Of a DNA stretch of 64,000 bases, positions 1 to 12,614 are shown piece by piece; position 1 is the stretch's first letter; every line of letters starts with the position of its first letter. Origin of the DNA: Erigeron canadensis (lineage: Eukaryota; Streptophyta; Magnoliopsida; Asterales; Asteraceae); assembly GCF_010389155.1 (NCBI RefSeq), contig NC_057762.1, positions 31,494,055 to 31,558,054 of the forward strand, in the 5' to 3' direction. The notes beneath the pieces were generated by a model, which was not told the origin of the DNA, made no database searches, and saw only the letters and a list, made by a program, of their open reading frames with translations. The translations under genes were made by a program, and so were the position numbers.

Positions 1-211
1 AGGGTAAGGGAAATAAAATGCAAGTTAGTCAAAACTAAAGTTTGGGCAACTTTCGACACGCTTGGACAGTTGGACATTACCTTTCAAACTTGCAACTTAC
101 TATGTTTTTAAAGGTTCATCAGTTGGAAATGAATATAATCAAGCTAGGACGGCCTATTCATGTCACATTTTGCAGACGCAACCATTAAAAAAAGTACAAG
201 ACAAGGGTTAC

Positions 212-3200
212 CTTCTGTCATCTTCTGGAAGCTTCCTTTTGAGGGTTCTCTCTTCCTGTCATAGTAATGAAAAAGAAACATGAGTGATTTAAATGAGAAA
301 AAGTCCCAACAACATAAAAGTGAACAAGAAATCGACCAGTATGGATATCAAAAAATACATTACCAGAAGGTCAGCCAACTTCTCACGGATTTGCATATAG
401 CCAAGGTGGAGCTTTCCTCCAAAATGATCCGCTAAGCGGCGGTCACTGAGATAAACGTTAAAAAGGAAGAAAACATAACAATTCATAAAATTCAACAAAC
501 AAAAATATGAACCCGTCACAATTATAAATGTATCATAAAACATCCCACGAAATTTTTTAACTAAAGGTAGGATGATCAACAAGCATAGTGCAGAAATTAA
601 AAAACGCACATTCGTTAGCTGCAAAAGTTTATCCTCGTAAAACTGGGCCCAAAAGCCTGCTGGTGACAAGGAGGTATAATCGCCAGGTCAAACAGTGAAG
701 TACTTAAAGCCCCAAATACTAGTTCTTGTCATCCTTTAGATAACTAAATAAAAAGAGCTACTCAAATAGACAAATTACCTGTCATAAACACTTAAAAATG
801 CTCCACAAATGTCACAAACGCGTAACTTCTGATCGGTCTGTAAAACGCAAATAAGATCGTCAATGAAAACAAATTTAGAACTACAAAAAATATATATCGC
901 CGTTGCCACAGCCAATTTTTTGGCAAATACATCGGTGTTCAACAGGCTTTAAGATGACAGAAAGAAAAAAATTGTGACTTTCGTAGTGGACTTACAACTC
1001 GCACATCTGCAGCAGTATACTTAGAGGTGTCTGTAACAGGTTCCTGCCGTGGAGGAAAATGTATAGAAAGCTACACAAGAAGAGAGATATGTAAGGAACA
1101 ACCAAAACAGACCCATTTTTATATTTTGAAACTTATTGACCAAAATGCTAATCAGATAGGCAGCTCGTTTTGAAGTACAGATAAAAAAAAGTCCCGGCAA
1201 GGTTGAGTGACCCAACCTACCTTTTTTTTAAAATTTGTCCATATAAAAGTGTAAACCCATTAATTATGATTACAAATCATAGGGTTGTGCATTTGCTTAC
1301 ATAGTAAGAGTGAAAAAAATTGGAGTGTTCGATATCGGGGTTAGCAAATCCAGGGTCCTCATCAACGGTTGACATCACATTTCCTAACTTTAAAACCGTT
1401 GTCTTCAAATTGGGAGGGCCTATTATAACAAAATATTGATAGTGATATTAATCTAGATCTCTATAAGGCCATGTCCATTTTTATTTGACGTGTGTAAGAT
1501 AACACACAATCCATTCATAAGGAAACTGGTTGAATAGCCAGCCCTAAGGTAAGCTAATTGATCACCCTTGTCAATCTTTCATCCTTAATTAGATTAACCT
1601 CACAATTAAATATAACCTTCATAGTTACATCATATGGTAGAGCAGCCTGTTACTCTATTAGAGCTTCAACCAAATGGGTGCAAGTGCATGTACCATTTGA
1701 CAGCCTAGAATCACTATCCTCCTGACCTATCTCACAAATTATTACAATAATACTAGCACAAAAAAACATACATCATGTCATTTCAAGCTTCATATGAGTA
1801 CGCCTTGACCTAGGGTGCAATATATTCCATTGTGGAAAATACTAGCTCACTCTACAATAACGAAAAAATAACAAAAAAGTTCTTAATCTGGATAAAATAT
1901 ATTTTGGGAAACAGCGAGATCAAAGGCAATAAACATAAGCATCGGGAAACGCAAACCTTTTTGAGTGCTTCAGCCTCTTCCAGTGCTTTCTGTGCTTCAT
2001 CCAGCATACCTTGCTCACCTTAGAAAGGAGCCAAATTCACTTCATCAAAACATACTTGAAAATATAATCAACAAAAAGCATTGCAATAGGCATGATAAGT
2101 ATAAAGTATATAAAAAAACATAGCCAAATTACCAAGATCTTCAGCTTTTTTCAGCTTCTCGTTAATCAACTCCTGGGTGCGAGCATCAGGATTAGCCACA
2201 GGCAATGGTGCCAATGGTGGGGGATTTGGAAGAGGTTGAGGTAAAGAAGCTCGATCTTTGTTGAATGCGTCTAATAAAAGCATCGACTGGCAGTAAAAAC
2301 AACACCACTCAGAATGACAATTGAGAATAAACCGTCAAGTTTAAGGACTTCAAAAAAAAAACCTACTTAGCCAAACTTCAAAATGTTATGACATTGAATT
2401 TAATTGCACTGTACACACTATTCCCTCTTCCAAAAGCAGTCCACTTAACTATTTTTAAGATATCGCTATTTGAAATCAACATCTGTATAAGTTTTAAATG
2501 ACTCTCTATTACACCTATCTTTTCAGAAAGATGCAACTTGAGAAAAAAAAAAGATGCTGAAAGATTTGTAAACAAGTCCCATCAGTACATGTTTAACCAT
2601 TGAACCTACCTTTTTTCTGTAAGAAAGAGAGTATTTAATGAAACTTAAAATTCATCTGTGAACTTCTAAAAGAATTGCATTCTAAAAAGGATTATATTAC
2701 ATAGACTCTGACATGCATAACTTAAATAAAGAACACTAGTTAAAGATCCATTTCAACGATTAGGTTGATGATGGAATGAGAAATCTATTCAGCAGTGTGG
2801 AAAGGTATGTGCAGGTAATCCAGAATGCTCAGCCTATACGACAGCTTAAAATAAGGGATGACTGCTTAGCTTATTCATTCTGCGAAAACTGGATTAAAGG
2901 AACTTTAACGAAAAGCACAATTTTACTCTCAAGAAGATGATAGGACCCTCTGAAAAATGTTTTGACAAGATTTTTGCATCTCAATTATGCAATATGCAGA
3001 TAAGCTCCCCTAATAAGCTAAGCCAACACCACCCATGACAAAATATAAGACCAAAAAATTCATTTAATTCAGAACTTAACCATTTTGCACACTTCTTTAA
3101 AGCATGCACCCAATATAGTTATTGTAACAAAAAAGATGTTCAATTTACAATTAATCAGGCAATATGTAATTTATACCCTTAAAGAATGTCACTGTTACAT

Positions 3201-4488
3201 ATATATTGCGAAACTTTTACGTAAATCAGTTGACGAAATTAGTAACTAAAACTAAAGCACAATTGTTATTCTTTCCTCTTTATAATGTCTCAGCACAAAA
3301 TACAATACACTTATCATAAAGTTAGCACCTAAAGAACGCTACATTATGAGATATATAGAAGCAGATGTACCTGTTTGTCAGCTCTTTCAGTTCTGAGTTG
3401 TTCAACTATCTCCAAACATCGTATCTTCATATCTCCTTTTCCTTCCAGATCTGGATAAAATATAAATAAAACAATCAAACATCATGATTGATGTGAAAAT
3501 CACAGCAAAAGCACACATCAATTATGTGTAAAAAGTGTACCATGTAAATCAGCTTCTTTAAGCTTCTCTTTAATCTGCTTTGACAACTCAATGATCTCCG
3601 GAGTCTACACATTTATCATATCAGCAAATTAGTAAGAAAAATAACTTGACCAAACATGCAGATATACAAGAAAGATCCAGAAATATCCCAGCAACAAGCA
3701 AATTAAATGCACCTGTGTAACCTCTGAAACAGAGATAGCTATAGCCGCTTTAGCATCCTCCTCACTCAGACGTTTAAGAGCCCTCGCAATTTTTCTGTCA
3801 CATTCAACGATGAGCCGGTCTATAACATCCTCCAACTCCCTGTCATAGTTATCTTGACCTTTTGCCTTAGCTTCTTGGTATCTATTTACCAGTTAAGTAG
3901 CACTAATACTGAAAAATCTCTGAGGGGAAATAGTAAACGAACAAGGACGAACAAGATTTTATGTTCATTTACTTACGCAAATAGACACGTAATCACAACA
4001 TAAGAATTTTCATTTATTACACCCCAGGACATTTGCTAAGTTATTTTGTTTGTTTATAGTATAAATTATAATAAAAAGGTAATATTCAAGCGAACAAACA
4101 CCATGTATATTTGTTAACATTATGTTTTTAAAGTTCCTTTACCTTCCTGTATGATCTAACACGATCACTCCATTCTTTGGACAAAAAAAAACATGTGTTC
4201 GTAATCTGTTGTTTGTTAACACAAAAGTCCATTTTGGTTAACCTTAAGAAAAAAAACGGATTCGTTGGTCCATTTGAAGCCATAGATAGGAAAGCTAGTA
4301 AACATATACAAAGATGAAAGTCAATAACATATTAAAAGTGCAGAAAAAAAAAAGTAATGCGAAAAAGGATACTCTTTTCTGAGCTGAAACGAGTGTACCT
4401 TCGGGCAGGGTCCCATATCCATTTTCTGGAATCAATTACAATATTAATTGTATTAATAATCACAACCAAAACAATATAACACACACTC

Positions 4489-4528
<40 letters not shown>

Positions 4529-4796
4529 GTGCAATCTTAATAACCTAATTTGTAAAATCAACAACCAAAAACCATACATACAATTAACATATTAATATTA
4601 ACGTATATAGATATAGATATAGATATAGATTAGGGTTTGGGATGCATACAGTGAGTTGAAAGAGTTCGTGAGGGCAAAGGCCGACTAAGAATAAACGACA
4701 GACATCACGATCGTAATACTTGCGGTTGACCTCTGTTACGTCACCGTTGCGGTTAGCTCCCATTAACACATCCAGCTGCTTTCTTATTGCATCCAT
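212..4796 (-). CDS. LUC7: LUC7-like U1 snRNP-associated splicing factor (3' end outside window)
   Basis: LUC7 proteins bind U1 snRNP in the nucleus and help select 5' splice sites. Coding exons on the minus strand, in order: 4650-4796, 4373-4425, 3713-3881, 3541-3604, 3371-3450, 2133-2286, 1957-2018, 996-1070, 779-837, 364-445, 212-255. The first exon starts MDAIRKQLDVLMG, the usual LUC7 start. The first zinc finger (CCCH) spans exons 1-2, with CRLFLVGLCPHELF then MGPCPKVH. The second (C2H2) reads CDICGAFLSVYD then SDRRLADHFGGKLHLGY across exons 9-10. The middle part is charged and helical (DRLIVECDRKI, ELINEKLKKAEDLGEQGM). The last visible exon, EERTLKRKLPEDDR, leads into the expected Arg/Ser-rich tail, which lies left of position 1. 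The acceptor of exon 8 is uncertain: 1070 gives the family-like PPRQEP, while 1043 also keeps frame. Identification is firm; exon borders are by eye. Confidence 0.93.
4489..4520. repeat. (CA)n microsatellite in LUC7 intron 1
   Basis: A run of about 15 CA units followed by ATATAT lies in the first LUC7 intron. It is a simple repeat with no visible coding role. Confidence 0.9.
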
Positions 4797-4839
4797 CGCT
4801 GCAAAGCAAATTCGTTGCGCGAAACCACGCGGGCTGTGG

Positions 4840-4848
4840 TTAGGGTTT
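4840..4848 (-). promoter_or_regulatory. telo-box upstream of LUC7
   Basis: On the minus strand this reads AAACCCTAA, 44 bases before the LUC7 start codon, so probably in the 5' UTR or core promoter. Telo-boxes are common near transcription starts of plant translation and RNA-processing genes. The motif is short, so a chance match is possible. Confidence 0.45.
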
Positions 4849-4969
4849 TGTTACGAGTGTGTTTTTGTTTTTGGGGAAAATAACTGAGCCTATAAATAAG
4901 AGACCCGCAATTCAGTTATCAGGGGTCGGATCGGGTTTTTTATAAAACTATCTCCAAAATGGTTTTTTT

Positions 4970-5798
4970 TAGGAGTGTTCGTCAAACCGTTAAAATCGGA
5001 CCAAACCGAGGTACTTTGATTGGTTTGGTCGGATTGAGTTGTTAAAGCTTGGTCTGACATTTTAATATTTGAAAAACCAGGTTCCTTGGTCCGGTTACGG
5101 TTTGAGCAAAACGTAAACCGTCAAAAACCAGACCGGACCAAAAAATATATATGTATATATATATAATATATTTACTTCACATATTTATCAACTTTTACCG
5201 AAGATATTCTACTTACATATTTTAGTATTATGCGCAATATATTATCAGGTATTTTAGTTCAGATATATTATAAAAAAAAAAAATTGGTAGACAATTATAA
5301 GATATTCTAATAAACATTTATTTATATTATATAAATATACTTTTTCTTTCATTCTTTCCTATTTTTAGTTTATCCTTTTATTTTTTTCATCTTCATTACT
5401 CCACTATTTTCCACTCAAAGATCAAAATTATAAGACTCAAGTCCTTCATCACCTTTAATATTTCATATTTTGTGAGTATAAGACACAATATAATTATAAC
5501 TTTATAAGTTTTTTTATTAATAATATTAAGATCATAGTGTTCGTGAAATTTATTTGAGTAATAAAAGAAAGAAAAAAATATATATACAGAATATATATGC
5601 ATAAAATTATTTGGGGATAAAAATGAAAAAAAAAAAGAAATCACGAAACCGTTGAACCGGTCAAACCGGACCGGCTTACATGGTTTGGTTTGGTCCGGTT
5701 TAACAACACACCTAGTCCGGTTTAGTTTGAAATAAGTTGAAACCGCGAATCCTAGTTTGGTTTGAGATTTAGTCAAAACCGGACCACAAACACCCCTA
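4970..5798. mobile_element. hAT-type non-autonomous element, 829 bp
   Basis: The left end TAGGAGTGTTCGT and the inverted right end TAGGGGTGTTTGT form terminal inverted repeats. Both sides are flanked by the same 8 bases, GTTTTTTT (4962-4969 and 5799-5806), the duplication length expected for hAT. The low-complexity flank weakens this somewhat. Subterminal sequence is rich in inverted copies of AACCGGACC/GGTCCGGTT. No transposase is seen; the open frame at 5396-5776 is non-coding. Confidence 0.75.
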
Positions 5799-8295
5799 GT
5801 TTTTTTTTTTAATTTGGTCGTGGATATCCTTTGTCATTGAAGTTGGTCTAAAATGAAGATTTTTTATCTATGTTCTTACCTAAGGGCATGACCTTAGACC
5901 AAGACGGATCTAGTAATTAAAATCACGTGTGTTCAAATTTAAGTTGGGCAAAAAAAATTCCTCCCCCACATTCAATTGCGGGTCGGATCGGGTTTTCACG
6001 AATACCATATATATTAAATCGAAATTATTTCACAAATCGAGTTGTTTCACAGATTACTCATTAAAACTTAAGCGAAATTCTCATAAAATTCCCGACATAC
6101 CTTGTTATAACATTAACTCAACTTATATTATGACCATTATCTTTACTACGAACAAATGAAATGGGTTTTATTATTGTAAAATTCCCATTATCAATATTCA
6201 TTATTGTTAAATTTTGATTGGTTCCTCGTTCTGTTCGATTTCAAGTTTCCTCCCCATGACCACTATTAAATTTTGCTAGACTAGTTGTTCGGGTATTATT
6301 ATACACAACATCACTATTCAAAAAAATCTTTTTGCTAATTTTAGTATTTTAAAGATTAGAGATTTTGAATTATAAATGAAAGAAGAGTGACTAATTAAAC
6401 TCTAAAAGTTTGGTGGTATGCTACTAATGAACAATTAGGATTTCAATAAGAGCTCATGTATCTTTTTCTATTGTTTTATTCTATAACTAATGGACCTAGG
6501 AATAAAAACTATGTGTATCTAATTATAATTCATTTACTTTAAATAGTTTAAATGAATTTATAATTTACCTAGGGTTAAACTATTGGATAACATGTATCCA
6601 CTCATAAATTTCTATATGCTTGCTATAAATTTTTCTGATATAACATAGGTCCGTGGACCTAGTTTATAATAACTTAAAAACGCACTTGCTTTATACTATC
6701 TCCAATACTATTTTTTTGTTTGTATATAGATGTAATGATGTTTGTATAGTTGGAGGTAAAACTAAAAGATTGTGTAAGGATATGATGTGGCAGCTCAGGG
6801 ATGCCTAAGGGCGTCCTTAGCATTAGAGATAGCCTAAGGTGCAATTGTATGAAAGGTGTTCAAAAGTCAAAAATATAGGGATCCGAATTTGTTATCCGAA
6901 AACCCAATCTATTTATATCATAATACTCAGATATCCAAAATTCATATTCGGATAGTAAATTTAAAATATTCGGATATTTCAGATATCTGAAAAGTCTATT
7001 TCTTAAAATAAATTTCATTGTTTTTTAATATCTGAAAATAGCCAAAAACCTGAAAATCTAGTTTCAATATCCAAATTTGAATATTTCTTACTTTTAAAAA
7101 CTTCAGATATTTTTTATATTGAAATTTGCTATTCGAAATTTTAGATATCTTAAGTTCGGATATTCGAAGTTTGGATATCTAACTCTGAGCACATCTAATG
7201 TATATTGTATGTATACAACAAAAATAAAGAATGTAACTCGCATAGTATGCAATGGTTGATATTGTCTCAAATATGTTTAAATTCTATTATTTTAGAAATT
7301 AAATATAACTTTTATAGACTACAATTAGTATACGTACTTTGAATGATAGTGGTCGGGTGTCGTTAGTGGTCGCTTAAAATTATCTATCATCTAACAAACG
7401 TATATATATCATCTTTTTTACTTGTTATCGTAATATTTTATAGTAAGATTGGAAAACATTATGATAAGAGTTATGTTATTATAATAATTATCAACAACAT
7501 AAGTAAAATAAGATGAACATAACACATAATACATAAAAAAAAAAGAAAAGAAACTTTATATGCAAAAGAGATATAAAGCATAAAACATACACCTACAAGA
7601 CTACAAAACCATGGCTCTAAGACTCGGAGTTCTGGTGGTCTACTCGGTTCTTTCAAATTGTTTCTTTTTTATTGATCTATCATTATCTCTACTTATAATA
7701 TTATCTTCTCAGGAGTACACTATTATAAAAAAATTAATAACATTTTTCTTCGGATTAACTGTTGCTTAAGGCAACTTTATTGGGTTTCATTTTCTATTAA
7801 AGGATTCATCGTATACAGTATACACTTGTTGTGCAGGTATATATAAAGTATTTTTTTTGTTATTGTTATTATTCGTATTCATTTGACATTTTGTTTAGTT
7901 GATCGTTTCATTTTATTATGATCTATGAACTTGAACGCTTTATTCAATCTTAGTACTTGTTTTCTTATAAGATTAATTTGGTATTGAGTTTGAATAACTG
8001 GCCTTTATACTCCATATAAATTATTGTCGATATTGAGTTTAATTTTTGATGATAATGGGAATGGATTTCTAAAGCAAATAATTCTTCACTTTCAAATATT
8101 ACAAGAAAATGATGAATCCTCTTATGATTAGCCTAAAAATTCTTCTAATATTATAAGAAAGTGACATGTGATATCCATTAATTATCTTTTTAAATCTTGT
8201 TCACTGATTTTTTCGCATGTCATCATCCAATAGTTATGAGGATTAATAGGCTATTTTGTTAAAAATATTAATCATTTTAAAAAAAAAAAGGCTAA
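5799..8295. other. Gene-free AT-rich interval
   Basis: No gene recognised. A GGGTCGGATCGGGTTTT patch near 5980 repeats one at about 4923, just outside the hAT element. Around 6880-7190 there are many GGATATC/GATATCC-type words in both orientations (ATTCGGATAT, ATATCCGAA), which looks like a decayed inverted-repeat element without clear ends. The rest is AT-rich filler. Confidence 0.6.
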
Positions 8296-8585
8296 GAGCA
8301 TTCACAGTCGTAGACACTTATTCTCCAAAAACTAGTCTCTGTCAGCACCACATCAGCCCAAGGACTAACTAAGGACTAGTCTAAGACCCATTATTTATTT
8401 CACTTTACACTTTTATCTAACCAAAGGAAACTAAAAAAATTAAAAAAATGAAGGTTTCATTCGTCCTTGGAGGGACTAGTGGCTCAAGAACTAACCGAGG
8501 ACGAGTGCACACCGAGTCACACCTAGTGGTGTGCAGTCGTCCTCCAACCTAAGAACGAGCCAAGGACCACCCGTTGTGATTTCTC
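8296..8585. mobile_element. Tourist-like MITE, 290 bp
   Basis: Ends GAGCATTCACAG and, inverted, GAGAAATCACAA are imperfect inverted repeats. They are flanked on both sides by TAA (8293-8295 and 8586-8588), the 3-bp duplication typical of PIF/Harbinger MITEs. The interior has subterminal repeats (AAGGACTAAC, GAACTAACCGAGGAC, CCAAGGACCACC). It ends 145 bases before the EMC10 start codon, so it may overlap that promoter. Confidence 0.7.
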
Positions 8586-8730
8586 TAAAAGCTAAACATT
8601 ACAGCTTAATTTTTTCGTAATAAACTCGTAAACTCGTCAAAAGAAACCGCAACACTTGGTATACCGAACGTAAAAAGCAAAAGAAGTGTACTTGTATCAG
8701 AAATCAAGTGTTTGGATCTCTTCTTCCACG

Positions 8731-11700
8731 ATGAAACTCACCACCAAATCTTCATCAATCTTCTTCTTCCTCTTAACTCTCTTTCTAATCATATCATCAA
8801 ATTCCGCTTTTCAATCCGACGAGCTTATCGCCGACGATGAAGAATTCGGTCTAGAAGGCGGTCTTCGTACTACTTCATCACCCGATGCTGACGTCATCCT
8901 CTCGTCATCATCTTCTCGTCCACTGCAGTCACCACCTGCTAGTACTCTTAGAAAGAGATCATCAGACTCTGAATCGGATTCTAGAGTCCAATTCGCTCTT
9001 CAACACGCCTTTGGTGATTCCTCTGATTTCTCCGCCGCCGGCACTTTCACCGCTCGCTTGAAAACCTCCGCTCTCGGTGGTCAGGTATATATATATCCTT
9101 ATATATGTATATATTTCCATTTTCCACGTATGCCTATATGTATATATATATATATAATATGTGTTATATGTAAGGTTTATCTATGATTTCAATTGAGAAT
9201 TTAGTGAAATATTAAATCTCACTTTATAAATATTGATTTAACGTTTACTTGAGAATGCAATAACAACAGAATTAAGTGTTAATTTAACCAGAAAATACAT
9301 ATATGGAGGTGTAAAATAAAATTGAGAACATGTTGAACCACATGCTTTTTGAGCCATTTACCTTCCGGAAATTCATTTGTTTGAAGATTTTGCTGTGAAT
9401 TAATATATAGTTTCGTTATATAAACAATTGGAAGAAGTTCAGATGTGAGAGCTACAAAGTTATGTGTTTATTCACATGTGAAAAAAGTGTTCGAGGGGTT
9501 TAAAAAAGTCTTCGAGGGGTTTAGAAGAAAACATGAAAACAATAAGTTACCTGTTAGTTTACAATGTGTGTGGAATCGTTCTCAATTGGATTTTCATTAC
9601 TTTTCACGTTTGATTGGACTTACTCATAGGTGAACTAATGCATAATTTTACTAGTTGTCAACCTTTTTGTGCTTATCAGTTGAACCTGCCCTTTCATATG
9701 TTGAGATGGTATGTGCAATATAATTAGCTTGTTGTTTACTTCAGTTAATCTTGTTAATCTACTTCAAAAGTATGAGATTATTGGTAATATCAGGGGAAGA
9801 CATTTGGAGGGTTAATGTTGATAGCTTAAGATTATGGGGATTAATTTGGTGCTTTATCTTAGTTTTTCTAATCTAGTTTGAGGCGATTGTTGGGGTATTG
9901 TGTTGTCTACGGCCCAGTTAAGGCTGCTGAGTTAAGACATTAATTAGGCAGCAGGCCTTAATTATTGAGCTAAGCAGGCCTGATCTTTTTTAGGCAGCCA
10001 ACCCCATTACATAGGCCCGTTCCAGTTTTAGGATACTTGGGGAGCAAGTTTAGCAACCCTAGTTGTAGCCTATATAATCTTTTATCTCTTATACATATAT
10101 TGTAATTTGGGTTGTGGGTTTTAATAAAGAAAAAACCAGTTTCCTCCGTGGATTAGTTCACACAGTTTAGTGTGAGATACCACATTTCGTGTCCTTCCTT
10201 GTTATTTTCTGGTTCTTGTGTTTGTGTGTGTGCAGTCTATTCCTAACAGCAGAAAGATGCAAGTTTTAATGAGTAATGACTGTTCTTTGATGGGTTGATC
10301 TCAGTCACTGACTACTGAAATTTAACTTGGTACCTAATTCTGAGGTGTTATGAGGGTGTGATGTTAAGTTACAAACTCATATTTTGTCTCTAGAGTATAG
10401 ACACCGTTGATTTCTAAGTAGTTACAAACTCATTCCTGACCAGATTGTAATTGCCTATCATTTCATTATATTATATATACATATATACATATATAATTCG
10501 ATTTAGTTTAGAGTAAAGAAATATTTTAGAAATGACTGACCTGCTGGTATTTACGCCTATGCCATGGATCTCATTATTGACATATTTAATTTCAGCACGT
10601 ATGTATCTAATATCTGTACTTGCTTCTGTAAAATTGCATACTTGTATCACCATTATTGAGTACTGATATCCCTTGTCGGTCCGTCATCTATTACATGAAT
10701 CAGACTCTGACAAAGCTTCGGTTCTCGAGGAATGATCTTACTGCAACAGAAAAGGAGAACTTTAAAGTAATCATTTTTTAACGTACTTCTTTTTTTTTGT
10801 AGCCGTTCTCTTTACACTTTGCTAAGTTTTATAACTTGATTATGTCTCTTGATTGTTGATTTTATGTTTCCTCAGAAACTACTTGAGAATGATGACTATT
10901 ACCGAATAAGGTTGCCGTCTGATGTGTTAAATGCTCCTGGGAGGGACTATGTTATTTCCTCAGTGAAGGCAGTAAGTTATATAGTGGACATTATTCGTAG
11001 CTAACTATTTGAAGTTTATAAGTTCTATATTAGTGATGGCATTAACACTTTACTTATTTTAAGCTGCTTAATGTTCTTTACGTTGTTTCTTCTACTTCAG
11101 AGATGTCTCCCGAGGAATGGTTTGGATGAGCATATTGTTATACACATGGTACATTTCTCTTTCATTAGGTTAGGAAAAAGTCATTTTTTGGATGAGCCTA
11201 TTGCTACTACAGTGAATATTGATAAGTTCTTTCATATGCATTTTGCTAGCCTATATCGTTGGTGAACCATTTGGATTACTTTGTAAAAGGATTTCGATGA
11301 TACATTCTACAACACCAATAACTTGGGGTACATATAGTCTTAGAGCTCGCACTAATTCTGTATTTTTACAGGAAGGTGTTAATATTTTGGCTGTCAACTA
11401 TGGTTCTCTTGGGGCTTGCCAGTATCCCCGGCAATCAAAACTTGTAAGTTTGCACTATTTCAGTTAAGTCGGTAAATGTTGAAAACTTGAAATGAATCTA
11501 GGCATCTTCCATTAGCAGATTGGTCTTAAAGAAGAAAAGCCAAAGAAATTGCCATGTTATAGAGGTGGCAACATGGACAGATTGGGTGGACTGGGACTTG
11601 GGTAACTGATCAAAAAAGGTTTGGGCCAAAATAAGTAACTTCGTAATATAGGTTTAAAGGGGTTGGGACTCGCTGACCCCTCAACGCCTTTACTCCATTA

Positions 11701-12614
11701 CTTTAGATCCTAGAATAAGTATTGTATTTTGTCAGATTCTGAAAACTGCAAATTTAAAATAGTATTCAATATTTAAGCAAAACAGAAATGTAAGAGGTTA
11801 ATGTCATTTTAGAACACTTTTGGTGACTTTTGACTTGTTCAAATTGGTTGACTGACGTAAATATGGGATCCAGTTCCATTTTAGCTAGGTTTTTTTAGTT
11901 TTACTCGACTGTATTGTTGGAGATATCAGATATGATCCAACATAAGTCTGATCATATTTGGTCAAATGATTGAATTTGCCATCTCCGTTGATGTGTTTAT
12001 AATTTTAAGTTTTCCATGGCCTTTGATATTTGTTGTTTATGTTCCAGCCTTCAAAATGGTCCTTCAATTCTCACACAGTTTTAAAATACAGTGAGCTGGC
12101 GCCGAGGTGATTTTTTTTATTACCTTCTATGTATTCATGTCCTTGTCTTGCTCACCCATGGTAGTTAAAATCTTTGCAAAAAGGCTACATTTGTTAAGTG
12201 TTGACACTAAATTAGGCTCTCTACTCATATTCAAGTTCTTTATTGCAAATTCAAATAGGACTCCAACATTTTCTGAAGATATTGGCAGCGTTGAGATAGG
12301 TGATGAAGAAGGTGTAAAGCCATTGGTGGAGAGGTCCTTCTGGGCTAAATATGTGAGCACTCTTGTTTTTATTGCTCTTTCGCTTTCACTATTTTCTGTA
12401 TTTCTGGTAACATCTGGAGTCTATAACTTTATTCTCATGGCTACCTTAATTTCAGTGGATGTACCTGGTTCCTCTTGGACTCATTGTCATGAATGCTGTC
12501 ACCCAAGCCATGAACATGCCTGAGGAACAGGCAAGTGGTCAGGCTGGTGCCCAACCGCAGCAGGCAGTTGGAGCCGTACCTCGGGGACAGGGTGCAGCTG
12601 TACGTAGACGGTGA
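8731..12614 (+). CDS. EMC10: ER membrane protein complex subunit 10
   Basis: EMC10 is a subunit of the ER membrane complex, which inserts tail-anchored and multipass proteins into the ER membrane. Exons: 8731-9084, 10704-10766, 10876-10971, 11101-11148, 11372-11443, 12048-12106, 12259-12352, 12456-12614, giving 314 aa with all junctions in frame. Residues 1-27 form a signal peptide (hydrophobic FFFLLTLFLIISS). The luminal beta-sandwich includes RNDLTATEKENFK and YYRIRLPSDVLNAPGRDYV. SFWAKYWMYLVPLGLIVMN matches the conserved EMC10 membrane anchor at about residues 263-281, followed by a Gly/Gln-rich tail ending VRRR. An in-frame ATG lies 45 bases upstream (8686); 8731 is chosen because it places the signal peptide at the N terminus. 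Intron 1 (1.6 kb) carries an LTR-like insertion. Confidence 0.92.
9888..10248. mobile_element. Solo-LTR candidate (Copia-like) in EMC10 intron 1
   Basis: The segment begins TGTTGGGG and ends CCTAACA, the TG...CA pattern of LTRs with short terminal inverted repeats. Inside are a TATA-like stretch, an AATAAAG poly(A)-type signal at about 10123 and a CCTCCGTGGATTAGTTC block of the kind seen in Copia LTR 3' halves. Flanking pentamers GCGAT and GCAGA match only partly, so a 5-bp duplication is not proven. Confidence 0.55.
11550..12040. other. EMC10 intron 5 with no recognised element
   Basis: The 604-base intron holds a GGTGGCAACATGG-type patch near 11563 and AT-rich sequence. I see no clear ends, duplication or coding signal. 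Confidence 0.5.
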
